From: Ignavibacteriales bacterium
Lineage (GTDB): Bacteria > Bacteroidota > Ignavibacteria > Ignavibacteriales > Melioribacteraceae
Assembly (NCBI GenBank): GCA_020635275.1
Contig: JACKAA010000002.1
Location: forward strand, 496,001 to 560,000
Direction of reading: 5' to 3'
DNA length: 64,000 bases
In this document: in pieces, positions 53,355 to 61,785 of the stretch
Layout: every line of letters begins with the position of its first letter
Position numbering within the stretch: position 1 is the stretch's first letter
The notes under the pieces: generated by a model
What the model saw: only the letters and a program-made list of their open reading frames with translations
Databases searched by the model: none
What the model was told of the DNA's origin: nothing
Program-made: the position numbers and the translations under genes

Positions 53355-55289
53355 ATGAATGACTCAAACAAATATTGTAATTCACTTACAACTTACAGCC
53401 GATTTTTAACACGTGAAGTAAAAATTGGTAACATTCCTTTGGGCGGTTTATATCCAATTAGAATTCAATCAATGACCACAACTGACACAATGAATACAAT
53501 TGCAACAGTTGAGCAAACAATTAGAATGGTTGAGTCGGGATGTGAATATGTTAGAATTACTGCACCAAGTATTAATGAAGCGAAAAATTTAAAAAATATT
53601 AAAGATGAATTAAAAAAACGAGGATGCGAGGTTCCATTAATTGCTGATATTCATTTTACTCCAAATGCCGCTGAAGAAGCTGCTAGAATTATAGAAAAAG
53701 TACGTGTAAATCCGGGTAATTATATTGATAAGAAAAAGTTTCAACAAATTGAATATACCGATATTGAATATGAAGCAGAAATTGAGCGAATTAGAAAAAG
53801 ATTTTCTCCCTTAGTTAAAATCTGCAAAGAATATGGCACAGCAATGAGAATTGGAACAAATCACGGTTCACTTTCCGATAGAATTATGAGCAGATATGGC
53901 GATACTCCACTTGGAATGGTAGAATCTGCATTGGAATTTGTTCGAATTTGTGAAGATTTAGACTATCATGATATTGTTCTTTCTATGAAAGCAAGCAACA
54001 CTCAAGTAATGGTTCAAGCATACAGATTATTAGTTAACAAAATGTTAAGCGAAGGAATGAATTATCCGTTACATTTAGGTGTAACAGAAGCGGGTGATGG
54101 AGAAGACGGCAGAATTAAATCTGCAGTTGGAATTGGAACTTTGCTTGAAGATGGATTAGGAGATACAATTAGAGTTTCATTAACTGAAGAACCTGAATTT
54201 GAAGCTCCGGTTGCAATTGCATTAGCCAAAAGATATAAAAATAGATCGACTCAGGCTGAAATTAAAAGTATTGAAACTCTACCATACGATCCATTCAGTT
54301 ATTTAAAAATTCCATCTTATCCTATTAAAAATTTCGGCGATAAAAATTCACCAAGGGTAATTGCCGATTTATCTAATTCTGAAATAACAAACACAACTTT
54401 AGCAAGTTTAGGATTAAAATATTTACCCGATTTAGATAAGTGGAATATTGGCGATCAAGCTCCGGATTACATTTTTGCCGGTGAAAAACCAGTAAATTCA
54501 AATCTTCCAGAAAGTGCCGATATTATTCTAAATTATGAAACTTGGCTTCAGAACAAAGATAATCATAAAATTCACCCTCTTTTTAAGTTTGAGCAATATT
54601 TAAGCACAGAAACAAAGAGCTTGGGTCTTAATTTTGTTGCGATAGATATTGATTACGTTACAAGTGAAAATTTTGAGCAAGTAAAAAATGATTTAAAAAT
54701 TGTTTTTGTTTTAGAAACTAAAAATAATCATGGGCTTGCAGAACAGCGCAGAGTATTTATTGAATTGCAAAATCAAGGATTTCAGCAGCCTGTTGTTATA
54801 AAAAGAAATTACCAAACTAATGATTTGGATGAATTCAGAATTTACTTAGCTACGGATTTGGGCGGTCTTTTTGTAGATGGATTTGGAGATGGTGTTTGGG
54901 TAGAAAATTCAAATATTAATCCGGTGGAAATTAACAGAATTTTATTTGGAATTTTACAGGCAGCTCGTGTTAGAATTTCCAAAACAGAGTATATTGCATG
55001 CCCATCTTGCGGAAGAACACTATTTGATTTGGTCGAAGTTACAAATAAGATTCGTGAAAGAACCGGACATTTAAAAGGTGTTAAAATTGGAATTATGGGA
55101 TGCATTGTAAACGGTCCCGGTGAAATGGCTGATGCAGATTATGGTTACGTTGGATCAGGCCCAGGTAAAATTACATTATATCGCGGAAAAGACGTTATTA
55201 AAAAAAGTGTGCCATCAGAAACTGCAGTCGATGGATTGATTGATCTTATTAAAGAAGATGGAATTTGGATTGAGCCAACACAATCTTAG
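53355..55289 (+). CDS. ispG: 4-hydroxy-3-methylbut-2-enyl diphosphate synthase (long form)
   Basis: 644 residues. It catalyses the penultimate step of the MEP isoprenoid pathway, using a 4Fe-4S cluster. The TIM-barrel part spans about 1-290 (REVKIGNIPLGGLYPIRIQSMTTTDT; PLIADIHFTPNAA; LHLGVTEAGDGEDGRIKSAVGIG). An extra domain of about 250 residues then lies between the barrel and the cluster domain. The cluster domain has YIACPSCGRTLFDL and GIMGCIVNGPGEMADADYGYVG, supplying the three Cys and a Glu ligand. The inserted domain makes it the long form known from Bacteroidota, Chlorobi and plants; E. coli-type IspG is near 370 residues. Confidence 0.96.
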   Translation: MNDSNKYCNSLTTYSRFLTREVKIGNIPLGGLYPIRIQSMTTTDTMNTIATVEQTIRMVESGCEYVRITAPSINEAKNLKNIKDELKKRGCEVPLIADIHFTPNAAEEAARIIEKVRVNPGNYIDKKKFQQIEYTDIEYEAEIERIRKRFSPLVKICKEYGTAMRIGTNHGSLSDRIMSRYGDTPLGMVESALEFVRICEDLDYHDIVLSMKASNTQVMVQAYRLLVNKMLSEGMNYPLHLGVTEAGDGEDGRIKSAVGIGTLLEDGLGDTIRVSLTEEPEFEAPVAIALAKRYKNRSTQAEIKSIETLPYDPFSYLKIPSYPIKNFGDKNSPRVIADLSNSEITNTTLASLGLKYLPDLDKWNIGDQAPDYIFAGEKPVNSNLPESADIILNYETWLQNKDNHKIHPLFKFEQYLSTETKSLGLNFVAIDIDYVTSENFEQVKNDLKIVFVLETKNNHGLAEQRRVFIELQNQGFQQPVVIKRNYQTNDLDEFRIYLATDLGGLFVDGFGDGVWVENSNINPVEINRILFGILQAARVRISKTEYIACPSCGRTLFDLVEVTNKIRERTGHLKGVKIGIMGCIVNGPGEMADADYGYVGSGPGKITLYRGKDVIKKSVPSETAVDGLIDLIKEDGIWIEPTQS

Positions 55290-55294
55290 ACAAA

Positions 55295-55322
55295 AAAGCC
55301 CAACTATTAAAAGTCAGGCTTT
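55295..55322. terminator. Bidirectional terminator between ispG and the zinc-ribbon gene
   Basis: AAAGCC (55295-55300) pairs with GGCTTT (55317-55322), and an inner ACT/AGT pair sits inside a symmetric CA/CA internal loop. T-rich or A-rich flanks lie on both sides. The element sits between the stops of two convergent genes (55289 and 55337). Confidence 0.6.
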
Positions 55323-55336
55323 AGTTCTAAATATCT

Positions 55337-56065
55337 TTAACCTTTTTTAACTTCAGCAGCAACGTTTGGCGAAATTAAAAGTCTTCCGCAAGATTCACAA
55401 GTAAATAATCTCTTGCTGTTTCTAATCTCAATTTGTCTTTGCGGAGGAACAACATTATGACAGCCGGTGCAAGCACCTCTTGAAATTGTAACTACGGCTT
55501 TACCACTTAATGCTTTTCTAATTCTTGTATAAGTATTATAATCTGATTTTCTAATTTTTTCTGCAACGGTTTCTCTTTTAGCACTTAATTTTGTTTCTTC
55601 GCGTTCGTTAGCTTTAACAATAGTTTTTAATTCTTCTTCTTTAACTTTAACTTCTTCCAAAAGTTCTTCAAGCTGTGGAGAAACTTCTTCAATATCACCC
55701 TTGAGTTTCTGAATTTGGTTTTCTAACTCAATATTCTCAGCTTCATAGGTCTTTATTTTTTCTTCAGAGTGATCAATTTCTTTAGTCAGTGCATCATATT
55801 CTTTATTATTTCTAACTTGGTATAGCTGTGATTTAAACTTTTTCAAGCTGCTGTTTAGTCTTTCAATTTCACTTTCATTTGATTTTAAAGTTTCAATTGC
55901 AGCTTCTTTTTCATTCTCTTTTTCTTCAACTGTATCTTTAATATTTTGAATTTGAGAATTCAGATTATTGACTTCAATTGGTAAATCTCCCCTTAAATCT
56001 TGGAGCGTATCCAATTCATCATCAATTAACTGTAATTCGAACAGTGTTGATAAACGGTCGATCAA
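55337..56065 (-). CDS. Coiled-coil C4-type zinc-ribbon protein (CdsZ/DUF164 family)
   Basis: 242 residues. A long coiled coil (about 15-165, heavy in Glu and Lys) is followed by a zinc ribbon: GACTGCHNVVPPQRQIEIRN and LFTCESCGRLL, giving C-x2-C ... C-x2-C. A beginning of the type IDRLSTLFELQLIDDELDTL is typical of the family. Members have been linked to secretion or flagellar assembly in some bacteria, but no such genes are nearby. It is the second gene after a Nif3-like gene, separated by a single nucleotide, an arrangement common across Bacteroidota and Firmicutes. Confidence 0.88.
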   Translation of the reverse strand: MIDRLSTLFELQLIDDELDTLQDLRGDLPIEVNNLNSQIQNIKDTVEEKENEKEAAIETLKSNESEIERLNSSLKKFKSQLYQVRNNKEYDALTKEIDHSEEKIKTYEAENIELENQIQKLKGDIEEVSPQLEELLEEVKVKEEELKTIVKANEREETKLSAKRETVAEKIRKSDYNTYTRIRKALSGKAVVTISRGACTGCHNVVPPQRQIEIRNSKRLFTCESCGRLLISPNVAAEVKKG

Positions 56066-56066
56066 T

Positions 56067-57194
56067 TTATTTAACTCCTTTATTATTAAAAAACCTTATT
56101 GGGTTGGTTGAACCGGAAAATTTATAAACGCTAACCGATTCACCATTTTTTTTTATAAATTCTTCTAATTTTCTTTTTACTGTATTTAAAGCCAAAATTT
56201 CTGTTTCATAATGCCCAGCATCAATAAATAAAATTCTGTTTTCACCATCTTGAAACGTATGATATTTTAAATCAGCTGTAACAAATGCATCAGCACCTGA
56301 GCCAATTGCAGCATCTAATAATTCCGAACCGCTTCCGCCGCAAACGGCAACTTTTTTAATTTTTCCACCTTTCCCTTTGGTAAAACGTAAATCATTAATT
56401 TTTAACGAATTACATACATGAGTCATAAATTCATTCGGATTCATACTCTTTGGTAAGTCACCAATAACTCCATAGCCATAATTTACATTTTCATTTTGTA
56501 GTGGATAAACATCAAATGCAGGTTCTTCGTAAGGATGAGTTTCTTTTAAACTTTTTAATACTTTATTCAATTTCCATGAATCAACAAGAACTTCTAATCT
56601 TGCTTCATTCACTTTTTTAAATTTTTGTTTAGTACCAATTTTAGGATTGGAATTTTCTGATCCTTCAAATGTTCCCACTCCATTTAAATTAAAACTGCAA
56701 TTTTTATATTCGCCAATTATTCCAGCTCCGCTATCAAATAAAGCTTTTGCCACCTTATCTAATTCATTTTGGGGAACAAAAACAACCAATTTAAACTGAT
56801 TTGATTTTTCATTTACAAGAAACTTTTGATCATTAAGTTTTAAAGATTTTGCTAATTCAAAACTTACGCCTTCTTTTGTAAAATCCAAATTTGTGTGAGC
56901 TGAATAAAGCGTGATATCATTTTTTATTAGTTGTTCAATTAGTTTTCCTTTGGGATCAGAGTAAGTGTTTATTTTTTTTAATGGTTTGAATAAAAACGGA
57001 TGGTGTGTAAATATAAAATTAGATTTTTTCTTTATCGCTTCGATTAGGACTTTCTCCGTTAGCTCTAAACATAACATTATGTTTGTAACTTTTTGCTTAA
57101 CCGAGCCAACTTGTAGTCCGACATTGTCCTTTTCCCAAGCAGCTCCGGGTGGTGCCCAATTTTCAATAAATTCGATTATATTATTTACTACCAT
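56067..57194 (-). CDS. Nif3-like dinuclear-metal hexameric protein with PII-like insert
   Basis: 375 residues. The N-terminal half has NWAPPGAAWEKDNVGLQVGSVKQK and FIFTHHPFLFKPLKK (the H-H metal ligands) and YSAHTNLDF (H, D). A middle domain of about 100 residues follows (FKLVVFVPQNELDKVAKALFDSGAGIIGEYKNCSF and VLKSLKETHPYEEPAFDVYPL), which is the PII/CutA-like insert of YqfO-type proteins. The C-terminal half ends in LFIDAGHYETE with the last metal ligands. GTP cyclohydrolase-like activity has been proposed for some relatives, but function is generally unknown. It precedes the zinc-ribbon gene in a two-gene unit. Confidence 0.92.
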   Translation of the reverse strand: MVVNNIIEFIENWAPPGAAWEKDNVGLQVGSVKQKVTNIMLCLELTEKVLIEAIKKKSNFIFTHHPFLFKPLKKINTYSDPKGKLIEQLIKNDITLYSAHTNLDFTKEGVSFELAKSLKLNDQKFLVNEKSNQFKLVVFVPQNELDKVAKALFDSGAGIIGEYKNCSFNLNGVGTFEGSENSNPKIGTKQKFKKVNEARLEVLVDSWKLNKVLKSLKETHPYEEPAFDVYPLQNENVNYGYGVIGDLPKSMNPNEFMTHVCNSLKINDLRFTKGKGGKIKKVAVCGGSGSELLDAAIGSGADAFVTADLKYHTFQDGENRILFIDAGHYETEILALNTVKRKLEEFIKKNGESVSVYKFSGSTNPIRFFNNKGVK

Positions 57195-57198
57195 ATAT

Positions 57199-57229
57199 AA
57201 AAAAAAAGCACTCCTAAAATTGGAAGTGC
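57199..57229 (-). terminator. Intrinsic terminator immediately upstream of the Nif3-like start codon
   Basis: On the minus strand GCACTTCC pairs with GGAGTGC (one bulged base) and is followed directly by nine T residues, ending about 5 nt before the ATG at 57194. It lies in the 296-nt gap between ruvA and the Nif3-like gene, which contains no other gene. It may end ruvA transcription or attenuate the Nif3-like transcript. Confidence 0.7.
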
Positions 57230-57490
57230 ATTTTGTGTTAATCTATTTTTTTTGAGAAATTCTACAGCTTTGTATTTTTTCTCTATATGATATATGAAAT
57301 TTCAGTATTCTCATAGTTCAAGGAAATAAATATACTATTTTTTATTGTTATTTTCAAATACTACTCTAATTATACACTTATTAAAAAATCATTTTGTGAT
57401 CTGGAATAAGTTAAATATTAATTTAACAACAATATTTTATTATAAGAAGGATTCAAGTTGAAAACCTGAACTAAAAAAAATCATTAACTT

Positions 57491-58081
57491 CTAATTATTA
57501 AGTCTTCTTAAGGATTCTTTTATTAATTCTTCTAAAGTTAAAACGGAATTTTCATCTAAAATGCTTCTTGTAACTTTTTCTGCAACTTTTTGATTATATC
57601 CCAAACCAATCAAAGCCATTACAGCGTCATCCTTTACAGTAATCGATTTGCTATCGATTGGAGTATTTGAATCAGAGACCTTTTCAATTTTATCTCTTAA
57701 CTCAATCATCATTCTTTCGGCAGTTTTTTTACCAACTCCGGGTATTGCTACTAATCTTGAAACATTATTATGATTAATTGCATTTTTAAATTCATCGGCT
57801 GTAATACCAGACAGCACAGCTTGGGCTAATTTTGGACCAACACCATTAACACTAATTAATACTTCAAATAATTCTTTTTCTGATATAGAATAAAATCCAA
57901 ATAGTGTCAGAGAATCTTCTTTAACCGAAAGATATGTATGCAATGAAATTTGTTCGCCTGGCTCTGAAATTTTATCAAAAGTATTTATAGAGATATTAAC
58001 AATGTAACCTATTCCATTAACATCAATTAAAACCTTTGTGGGTTTTTTAGAAATTATTTTACCAGTTAAGTAACCAATCAT
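57491..58081 (-). CDS. ruvA: Holliday junction branch-migration protein RuvA
   Basis: About 196 residues when started at the ATG at 58081 (MIGYLTGKI); an in-frame GTG six bases earlier is less likely, because family members begin M-I-G. The three-domain layout is present: an OB fold (about 1-63, LHTYLSVKEDSLTLFGFYSISEKELF), two helix-hairpin-helix motifs (VNGVGPKLAQAVLSG; IPGVGKKTAERMMIELRDKI), and a C-terminal helical domain that contacts RuvB (VKDDAVMALIGLGYNQKVAEKVTRSI). It is the last gene of the recJ-yebC-ruvC-ruvA run. ruvB is not in the window. Confidence 0.96.
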   Translation of the reverse strand: MIGYLTGKIISKKPTKVLIDVNGIGYIVNISINTFDKISEPGEQISLHTYLSVKEDSLTLFGFYSISEKELFEVLISVNGVGPKLAQAVLSGITADEFKNAINHNNVSRLVAIPGVGKKTAERMMIELRDKIEKVSDSNTPIDSKSITVKDDAVMALIGLGYNQKVAEKVTRSILDENSVLTLEELIKESLRRLNN

Positions 58082-58101
58082 AATCACTCATAAAATTTTT
58101 A

Positions 58102-58635
58102 TTAAATAACTCTTTCAGGATTTTTATCAATAAAAGATTTCCAACTATTTTTTGTTGTGCCAAAAGAATTAATTTTTATTGAATGGCAAACAGATACAGC
58201 CAAGGCATCTGTTTCATCAAATTTAGCTTTGGTTATGTCTAAACTTAGCAAATTTTTTATCATATATTGAACTTGCTCTTTTGATGCAGAACCATTGCCG
58301 ACAACTGCTTTTTTAATTTCTCTTGGGGAATATTCGACGCACAAAATATTATTTACTGATGCAACAAGCATTGCTACTCCTCTTACATATCCAATCTTCA
58401 TTGCCGATTGAACATTTTTACCATAAAAAGCAGTTTCAATACAAAATACATCTGGTTTATATTTTGCGACTGATAAATTCAGATGATTATAGATGTGTTT
58501 AAGTTTTAATGATAAATCTTCTTTGGGATTTGGCTTAATGATTCCCGAATGGACATAAGAAATTTGATTTTTATATGAATTGATAATCCCGAAACCTGTT
58601 AATATTGTTCCGGGATCAACTCCAAAAATTATCAT
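58102..58635 (-). CDS. ruvC: Holliday junction resolvase RuvC
   Basis: 177 residues. The four catalytic acidic residues are present: Asp in FGVDPGTILTGFG, Glu in VFCIETAFYGKNVQSAMKIGYVRG, and two Asp in KFDETDALAVSVCH. The family string YSPREIKKAVVGNGSASKEQVQ is intact. It cleaves four-way junctions in the RuvABC resolvasome. It lies 20 nt upstream of ruvA and 21 nt downstream of yebC on one strand, a conserved gene order. Confidence 0.97.
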   Translation of the reverse strand: MIIFGVDPGTILTGFGIINSYKNQISYVHSGIIKPNPKEDLSLKLKHIYNHLNLSVAKYKPDVFCIETAFYGKNVQSAMKIGYVRGVAMLVASVNNILCVEYSPREIKKAVVGNGSASKEQVQYMIKNLLSLDITKAKFDETDALAVSVCHSIKINSFGTTKNSWKSFIDKNPERVI

Positions 58636-58656
58636 AATTTATAACTTGAAAATGAT

Positions 58657-59385
58657 TTATTCTTCAATAAAATCAGCATTTGTAAAAACATTCTGCACAT
58701 CGTCATTATCTTCAATCATATCAATCATCTTCATCAATTTTTCAGCAGATTCACCTGAAATTTCAACAGTATTTTTTGCAATCCATTGTAATGAAGCATT
58801 TTCAACTTCTAAACCAGCATCTGCAATTGTTTTTCTTACTGTCTCAAAATCTTCAACTGATGAAGTTATTTCAAAATACTCCTCTTCATTTTGTAAATCT
58901 TCAGCACCGCTCTCTAAAACTAATTCCATCATTTCATCTTCTGTTTTACCTTGCGATGGCATAGATATTACACCTTTTCTGTCAAACATCCATGCAACAG
59001 AACCAGATTCACCTAAACTGCCTCCATGTTTGGTAAATGCATGTCTAACTTCAGCAACTGTTCTATTTTTATTGTCCGTTACACTTTCTACTAAAACAGC
59101 TATTCCGCCTGGTCCGTAACCTTCATAAGTAAGTTCAAGATAACTCGCTCCTTCAACCTCACCTGTTGCTTTTTTAATTGCCCTATCAATATTATCAACT
59201 GGCATATTGGCAGATTTGGCATTATCAACAGCTAATCTTAATCTCGGATTAGCAGAAATATCTCCACCGCCTTGTCTTGCGGCAACTGTAATTTCTTTTA
59301 TCAATTTAGTAAATATTTTTCCACGTTTTTGATCTGCGGCAGCCTTTTTCCTTTTTATAGTAGACCACTTTGAGTGACCCGACAT
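58657..59385 (-). CDS. yebC: YebC/PmpR-family regulator (translation-related)
   Basis: 242 residues. MSGHSKWSTIKRKKAAADQKRGKIFTKLIKEI is the canonical N-terminus, and GYGPGGIAVLVESVTDNKNRTVAEVRHAFTKHGGSLGESGSVAWMFDRKGVI the central conserved block. Members were first described as DNA-binding regulators; recent work ties them to relief of ribosome stalling at polyproline. The order yebC-ruvC-ruvA is widely conserved, which supports orthology. It follows recJ by 2 nt. Confidence 0.96.
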   Translation of the reverse strand: MSGHSKWSTIKRKKAAADQKRGKIFTKLIKEITVAARQGGGDISANPRLRLAVDNAKSANMPVDNIDRAIKKATGEVEGASYLELTYEGYGPGGIAVLVESVTDNKNRTVAEVRHAFTKHGGSLGESGSVAWMFDRKGVISMPSQGKTEDEMMELVLESGAEDLQNEEEYFEITSSVEDFETVRKTIADAGLEVENASLQWIAKNTVEISGESAEKLMKMIDMIEDNDDVQNVFTNADFIEE

Positions 59386-59387
59386 AA

Positions 59388-61121
59388 TTAAATCTCCTTA
59401 TTCTGTGTTAATTCTTTTACTCTTATATCTTTAACTCTAATTTGAGGATAAGTTCTTCCTTCTCTAACAACTTTTTCAATTGTGAACACAATATCTACCA
59501 AATCGGTATCTTTGTCAACTTCATAAACAAATTTTCCCAAATTGAAACCAATTGCATCATATACTTTATCACCACCGTTTTGGCAAAACGTTGTAACAAA
59601 ATGATTGGTTCCAACAATTCTTGGCGGGGCAATAACTTTTACATTTTCTGCCAAGAAAATTGGGCGCATATTGCCTGGACCAAAAGGAGCAAATTGCTCC
59701 AATACTCTTATAAATTTAGGAGTTATTTCACATAAAGAAATTTTAGCATCTATTTTCACTTCCGGAAGTATTTCATCTTCTTTTAAATTCTTCTTTAATA
59801 TTTCATTAAATCTAATTCGAAATTCTTCAATATTTTTTACTTCTATCTCTAATCCAGCTGCAGCTTTATGGCCACCAAATTGAACTATAAGATCCTTACA
59901 TTCTTCTATAGCTTCATAAATATTAAATCCAGGTATACTTCTGGCGGATCCTTTTGCCACACCATCAATTGTGGTGAGCATAATAGAAGGACGATAAAAT
60001 TTTTCTACCAATCTAGAGGCAACAATTCCAACAACTCCAGGGTGCCATGATTCGTGATGTAATACTATGCCTAATTCATTATCAAAATTTCCATTATTTT
60101 TAACCATTTCCAACGCATGTGAAAATGTTACTTCATCAATTTTTCTTCGCTCTAAATTTTCCGATTCTAAAACTCTTGCAAGCCGTTCAGCTTCATCATA
60201 ACTATTTGTATTAAAAAGTTCAACCGCTCTATTTGCATCACCTAACCTGCCTACTGCATTTATTCTTGGTGCAATTGTAAAAACAATTTGTCCGGCAGAA
60301 AGATTTCCCGGTTCCATTCTGGCAATTTTAATTAAAGCCTTTATACCAGGCCTTGGATTTGTATTTATTTGATCAATTCCGGCTCTAACTAAAATTCTAT
60401 TTTCATCAGTTAATGGAACAATATCAGCCGCTCCGGCTAAAGCAACTAAATCCAAATATTTAAACACCATTTCTTTGTTGCCGAATCGGTCCGCTATAGC
60501 TCTTGCTAATTTAAAAGCAACTCCGGCGCCTGATAAGTATTTAAATGGGTATTCGCAGCCAGGCTTTAATGGATCAAGAATTGCATATGCATTTGGTAGT
60601 TGTTCTTTAGGTTGGTGGTGATCACAAATTATTGTATCAATTCCAAAAGTATTGGCGTAATCAATTTCATCAACTGCAGTAATTCCGCAATCAACAGAAA
60701 TAATTAGATCAACATTATCGTTTTTTACATGATCAATTCCACTTAATGAAAGTCCGTAACCCTCTGTTAACCTATTAGGGATATAAACGTAAGCATTTGC
60801 ACCTAATTCTTTTAGAAACAGGTACATTAACGACGCAGAACAAGTACCGTCTACATCATAATCGCCATAAACGCAAATTTTTTCATTATTTGTAATTGCA
60901 TCAATTACACGAGTTGCTGCTTTCTCCATATCCGACATAAGATATGGATCGTGTATTGAATCAAGACTTGGCCTGAAATATTTTTTAGCTTCAAAAAAGT
61001 TAGTAACACCGCGCTGAATTAAAAGTTCTGCAAGTATTGTTGAAATATTTAAACTGTCAGCAAGCGCTAAAACACTATTTTTATCAGGAGGATCTTTGAG
61101 AGTCCATTTTTTCTTAATCAT
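59388..61121 (-). CDS. recJ: Single-stranded-DNA-specific exonuclease RecJ
   Basis: 577 residues. The DHH phosphoesterase motifs are visible: NEKICVYGDYDVDGTCSASLMYLFL (motif I, D-x-D), LIISVDCGI (motif II), and TIICDHHQP (motif III). The DHHA1 domain contains HPGVVGIVASRLVEKF, and GARSIPGFN-like and GGHKAAAGLEI segments (here SARSIPGFN and FGGHKAAAGLEI) follow. An OB-fold C-terminus completes the protein. It degrades single-stranded DNA 5' to 3' in recombination and repair. It is transcribed away from RNase P RNA and leads the yebC-ruvC-ruvA genes. Confidence 0.97.
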   Translation of the reverse strand: MIKKKWTLKDPPDKNSVLALADSLNISTILAELLIQRGVTNFFEAKKYFRPSLDSIHDPYLMSDMEKAATRVIDAITNNEKICVYGDYDVDGTCSASLMYLFLKELGANAYVYIPNRLTEGYGLSLSGIDHVKNDNVDLIISVDCGITAVDEIDYANTFGIDTIICDHHQPKEQLPNAYAILDPLKPGCEYPFKYLSGAGVAFKLARAIADRFGNKEMVFKYLDLVALAGAADIVPLTDENRILVRAGIDQINTNPRPGIKALIKIARMEPGNLSAGQIVFTIAPRINAVGRLGDANRAVELFNTNSYDEAERLARVLESENLERRKIDEVTFSHALEMVKNNGNFDNELGIVLHHESWHPGVVGIVASRLVEKFYRPSIMLTTIDGVAKGSARSIPGFNIYEAIEECKDLIVQFGGHKAAAGLEIEVKNIEEFRIRFNEILKKNLKEDEILPEVKIDAKISLCEITPKFIRVLEQFAPFGPGNMRPIFLAENVKVIAPPRIVGTNHFVTTFCQNGGDKVYDAIGFNLGKFVYEVDKDTDLVDIVFTIEKVVREGRTYPQIRVKDIRVKELTQNKEI

Positions 61122-61146
61122 CTTCCCTTAAGAAAGAAGATAATTT

Positions 61147-61592
61147 GATGATCCAAGTCTATAAGCCGAATTTTGTAATTCCGAATAAACGGAATGGCAA
61201 TTATTTATCTAGACTTCAGATTACTCCGAAATTCAAGCAGTTTACCCGAAAGCAAAGGGAGAACATCCCTCTTACAAATTATTTTGTAAAGCTTTCTACT
61301 TAACCTTGCACCAAGTGGGGTTTACCCTGATTCCAAAATATGGAACTCTCATACGAGACCCTCGATATTACTACCAAAGCGGTAGGCTCTTACCCTGCCT
61401 TTTCACCTTTACCCACAAATAATGGTTATTAACCTGTATTTGATAGGAAGTTTTTTTTCTGTGGCACTTTCCGTAACTAAATATTTTCATAATTAGTCCC
61501 CGGGCGTTACCCGGCACTCTGTTCTTGGTGTTCGGACTTTCCTCTATTCGAGCATATTAATCTCAAATAGCAATTGCCCAACTTGAATCATC
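61147..61592 (-). ncRNA. rnpB: RNase P RNA (bacterial type A)
   Basis: On the minus strand the 5' region contains GAGGAAAGTCC (61534-61544), followed by GGTAACGCCCGGG, and the 3' end reads ACAAAATTCGGCTTATAGACTT, all universal landmarks of the catalytic core (P4 and J-regions). The terminal helix P1 is visible: GATGATTCAAGT at the 5' end pairs with ACTTGGATCATC at the 3' end over 12 pairs. AAAGGTGAAAAGGCAGGGTA is another conserved block. It processes the 5' ends of tRNA precursors. The ends are set by P1 and could extend a few bases. recJ follows 25 nt downstream on the same strand. Confidence 0.97.
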
Positions 61593-61743
61593 AGAATCTC
61601 TTCTTTTTTTTTATTTTATAATATATTTTACTAAAACTAAGTGAATATAATAAAAAAGATATTGCCTTTCATTATAAAAATTTGATTGTAAGATATTTTA
61701 TTTTAATTATTTAGGCGAATGAGGAGATTAGAAGTAGAAAAAC

Positions 61744-61767
61744 AAAGCCCGAATAAATCCGGGCTTT
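61744..61767. terminator. Bidirectional intrinsic terminator after nrfA
   Basis: AAAGCCCG pairs with CGGGCTTT over an 8-nt loop. A T-run follows on the plus strand, and a T-rich stretch (GTTTTTCT) follows on the minus strand. It lies about 20 nt beyond the nrfA stop, so it ends the nrfHA transcript. Confidence 0.85.
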
Positions 61768-61785
61768 TTATTGTTGGTTTGAAAC

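Noticed and set aside
58580..59119. A 179-codon open frame on the plus strand across ruvC and yebC
   Set aside because: It runs antisense to two clearly assigned genes, has no recognisable protein character and no ribosome site. It is a shadow of the coding strand composition.
61147..61592. Initially considered whether the structured stretch could be a tmRNA or riboswitch
   Set aside because: The GAGGAAAGTCC and CGGCTTATAGACTT landmarks and the closing 12-bp helix are those of RNase P RNA.
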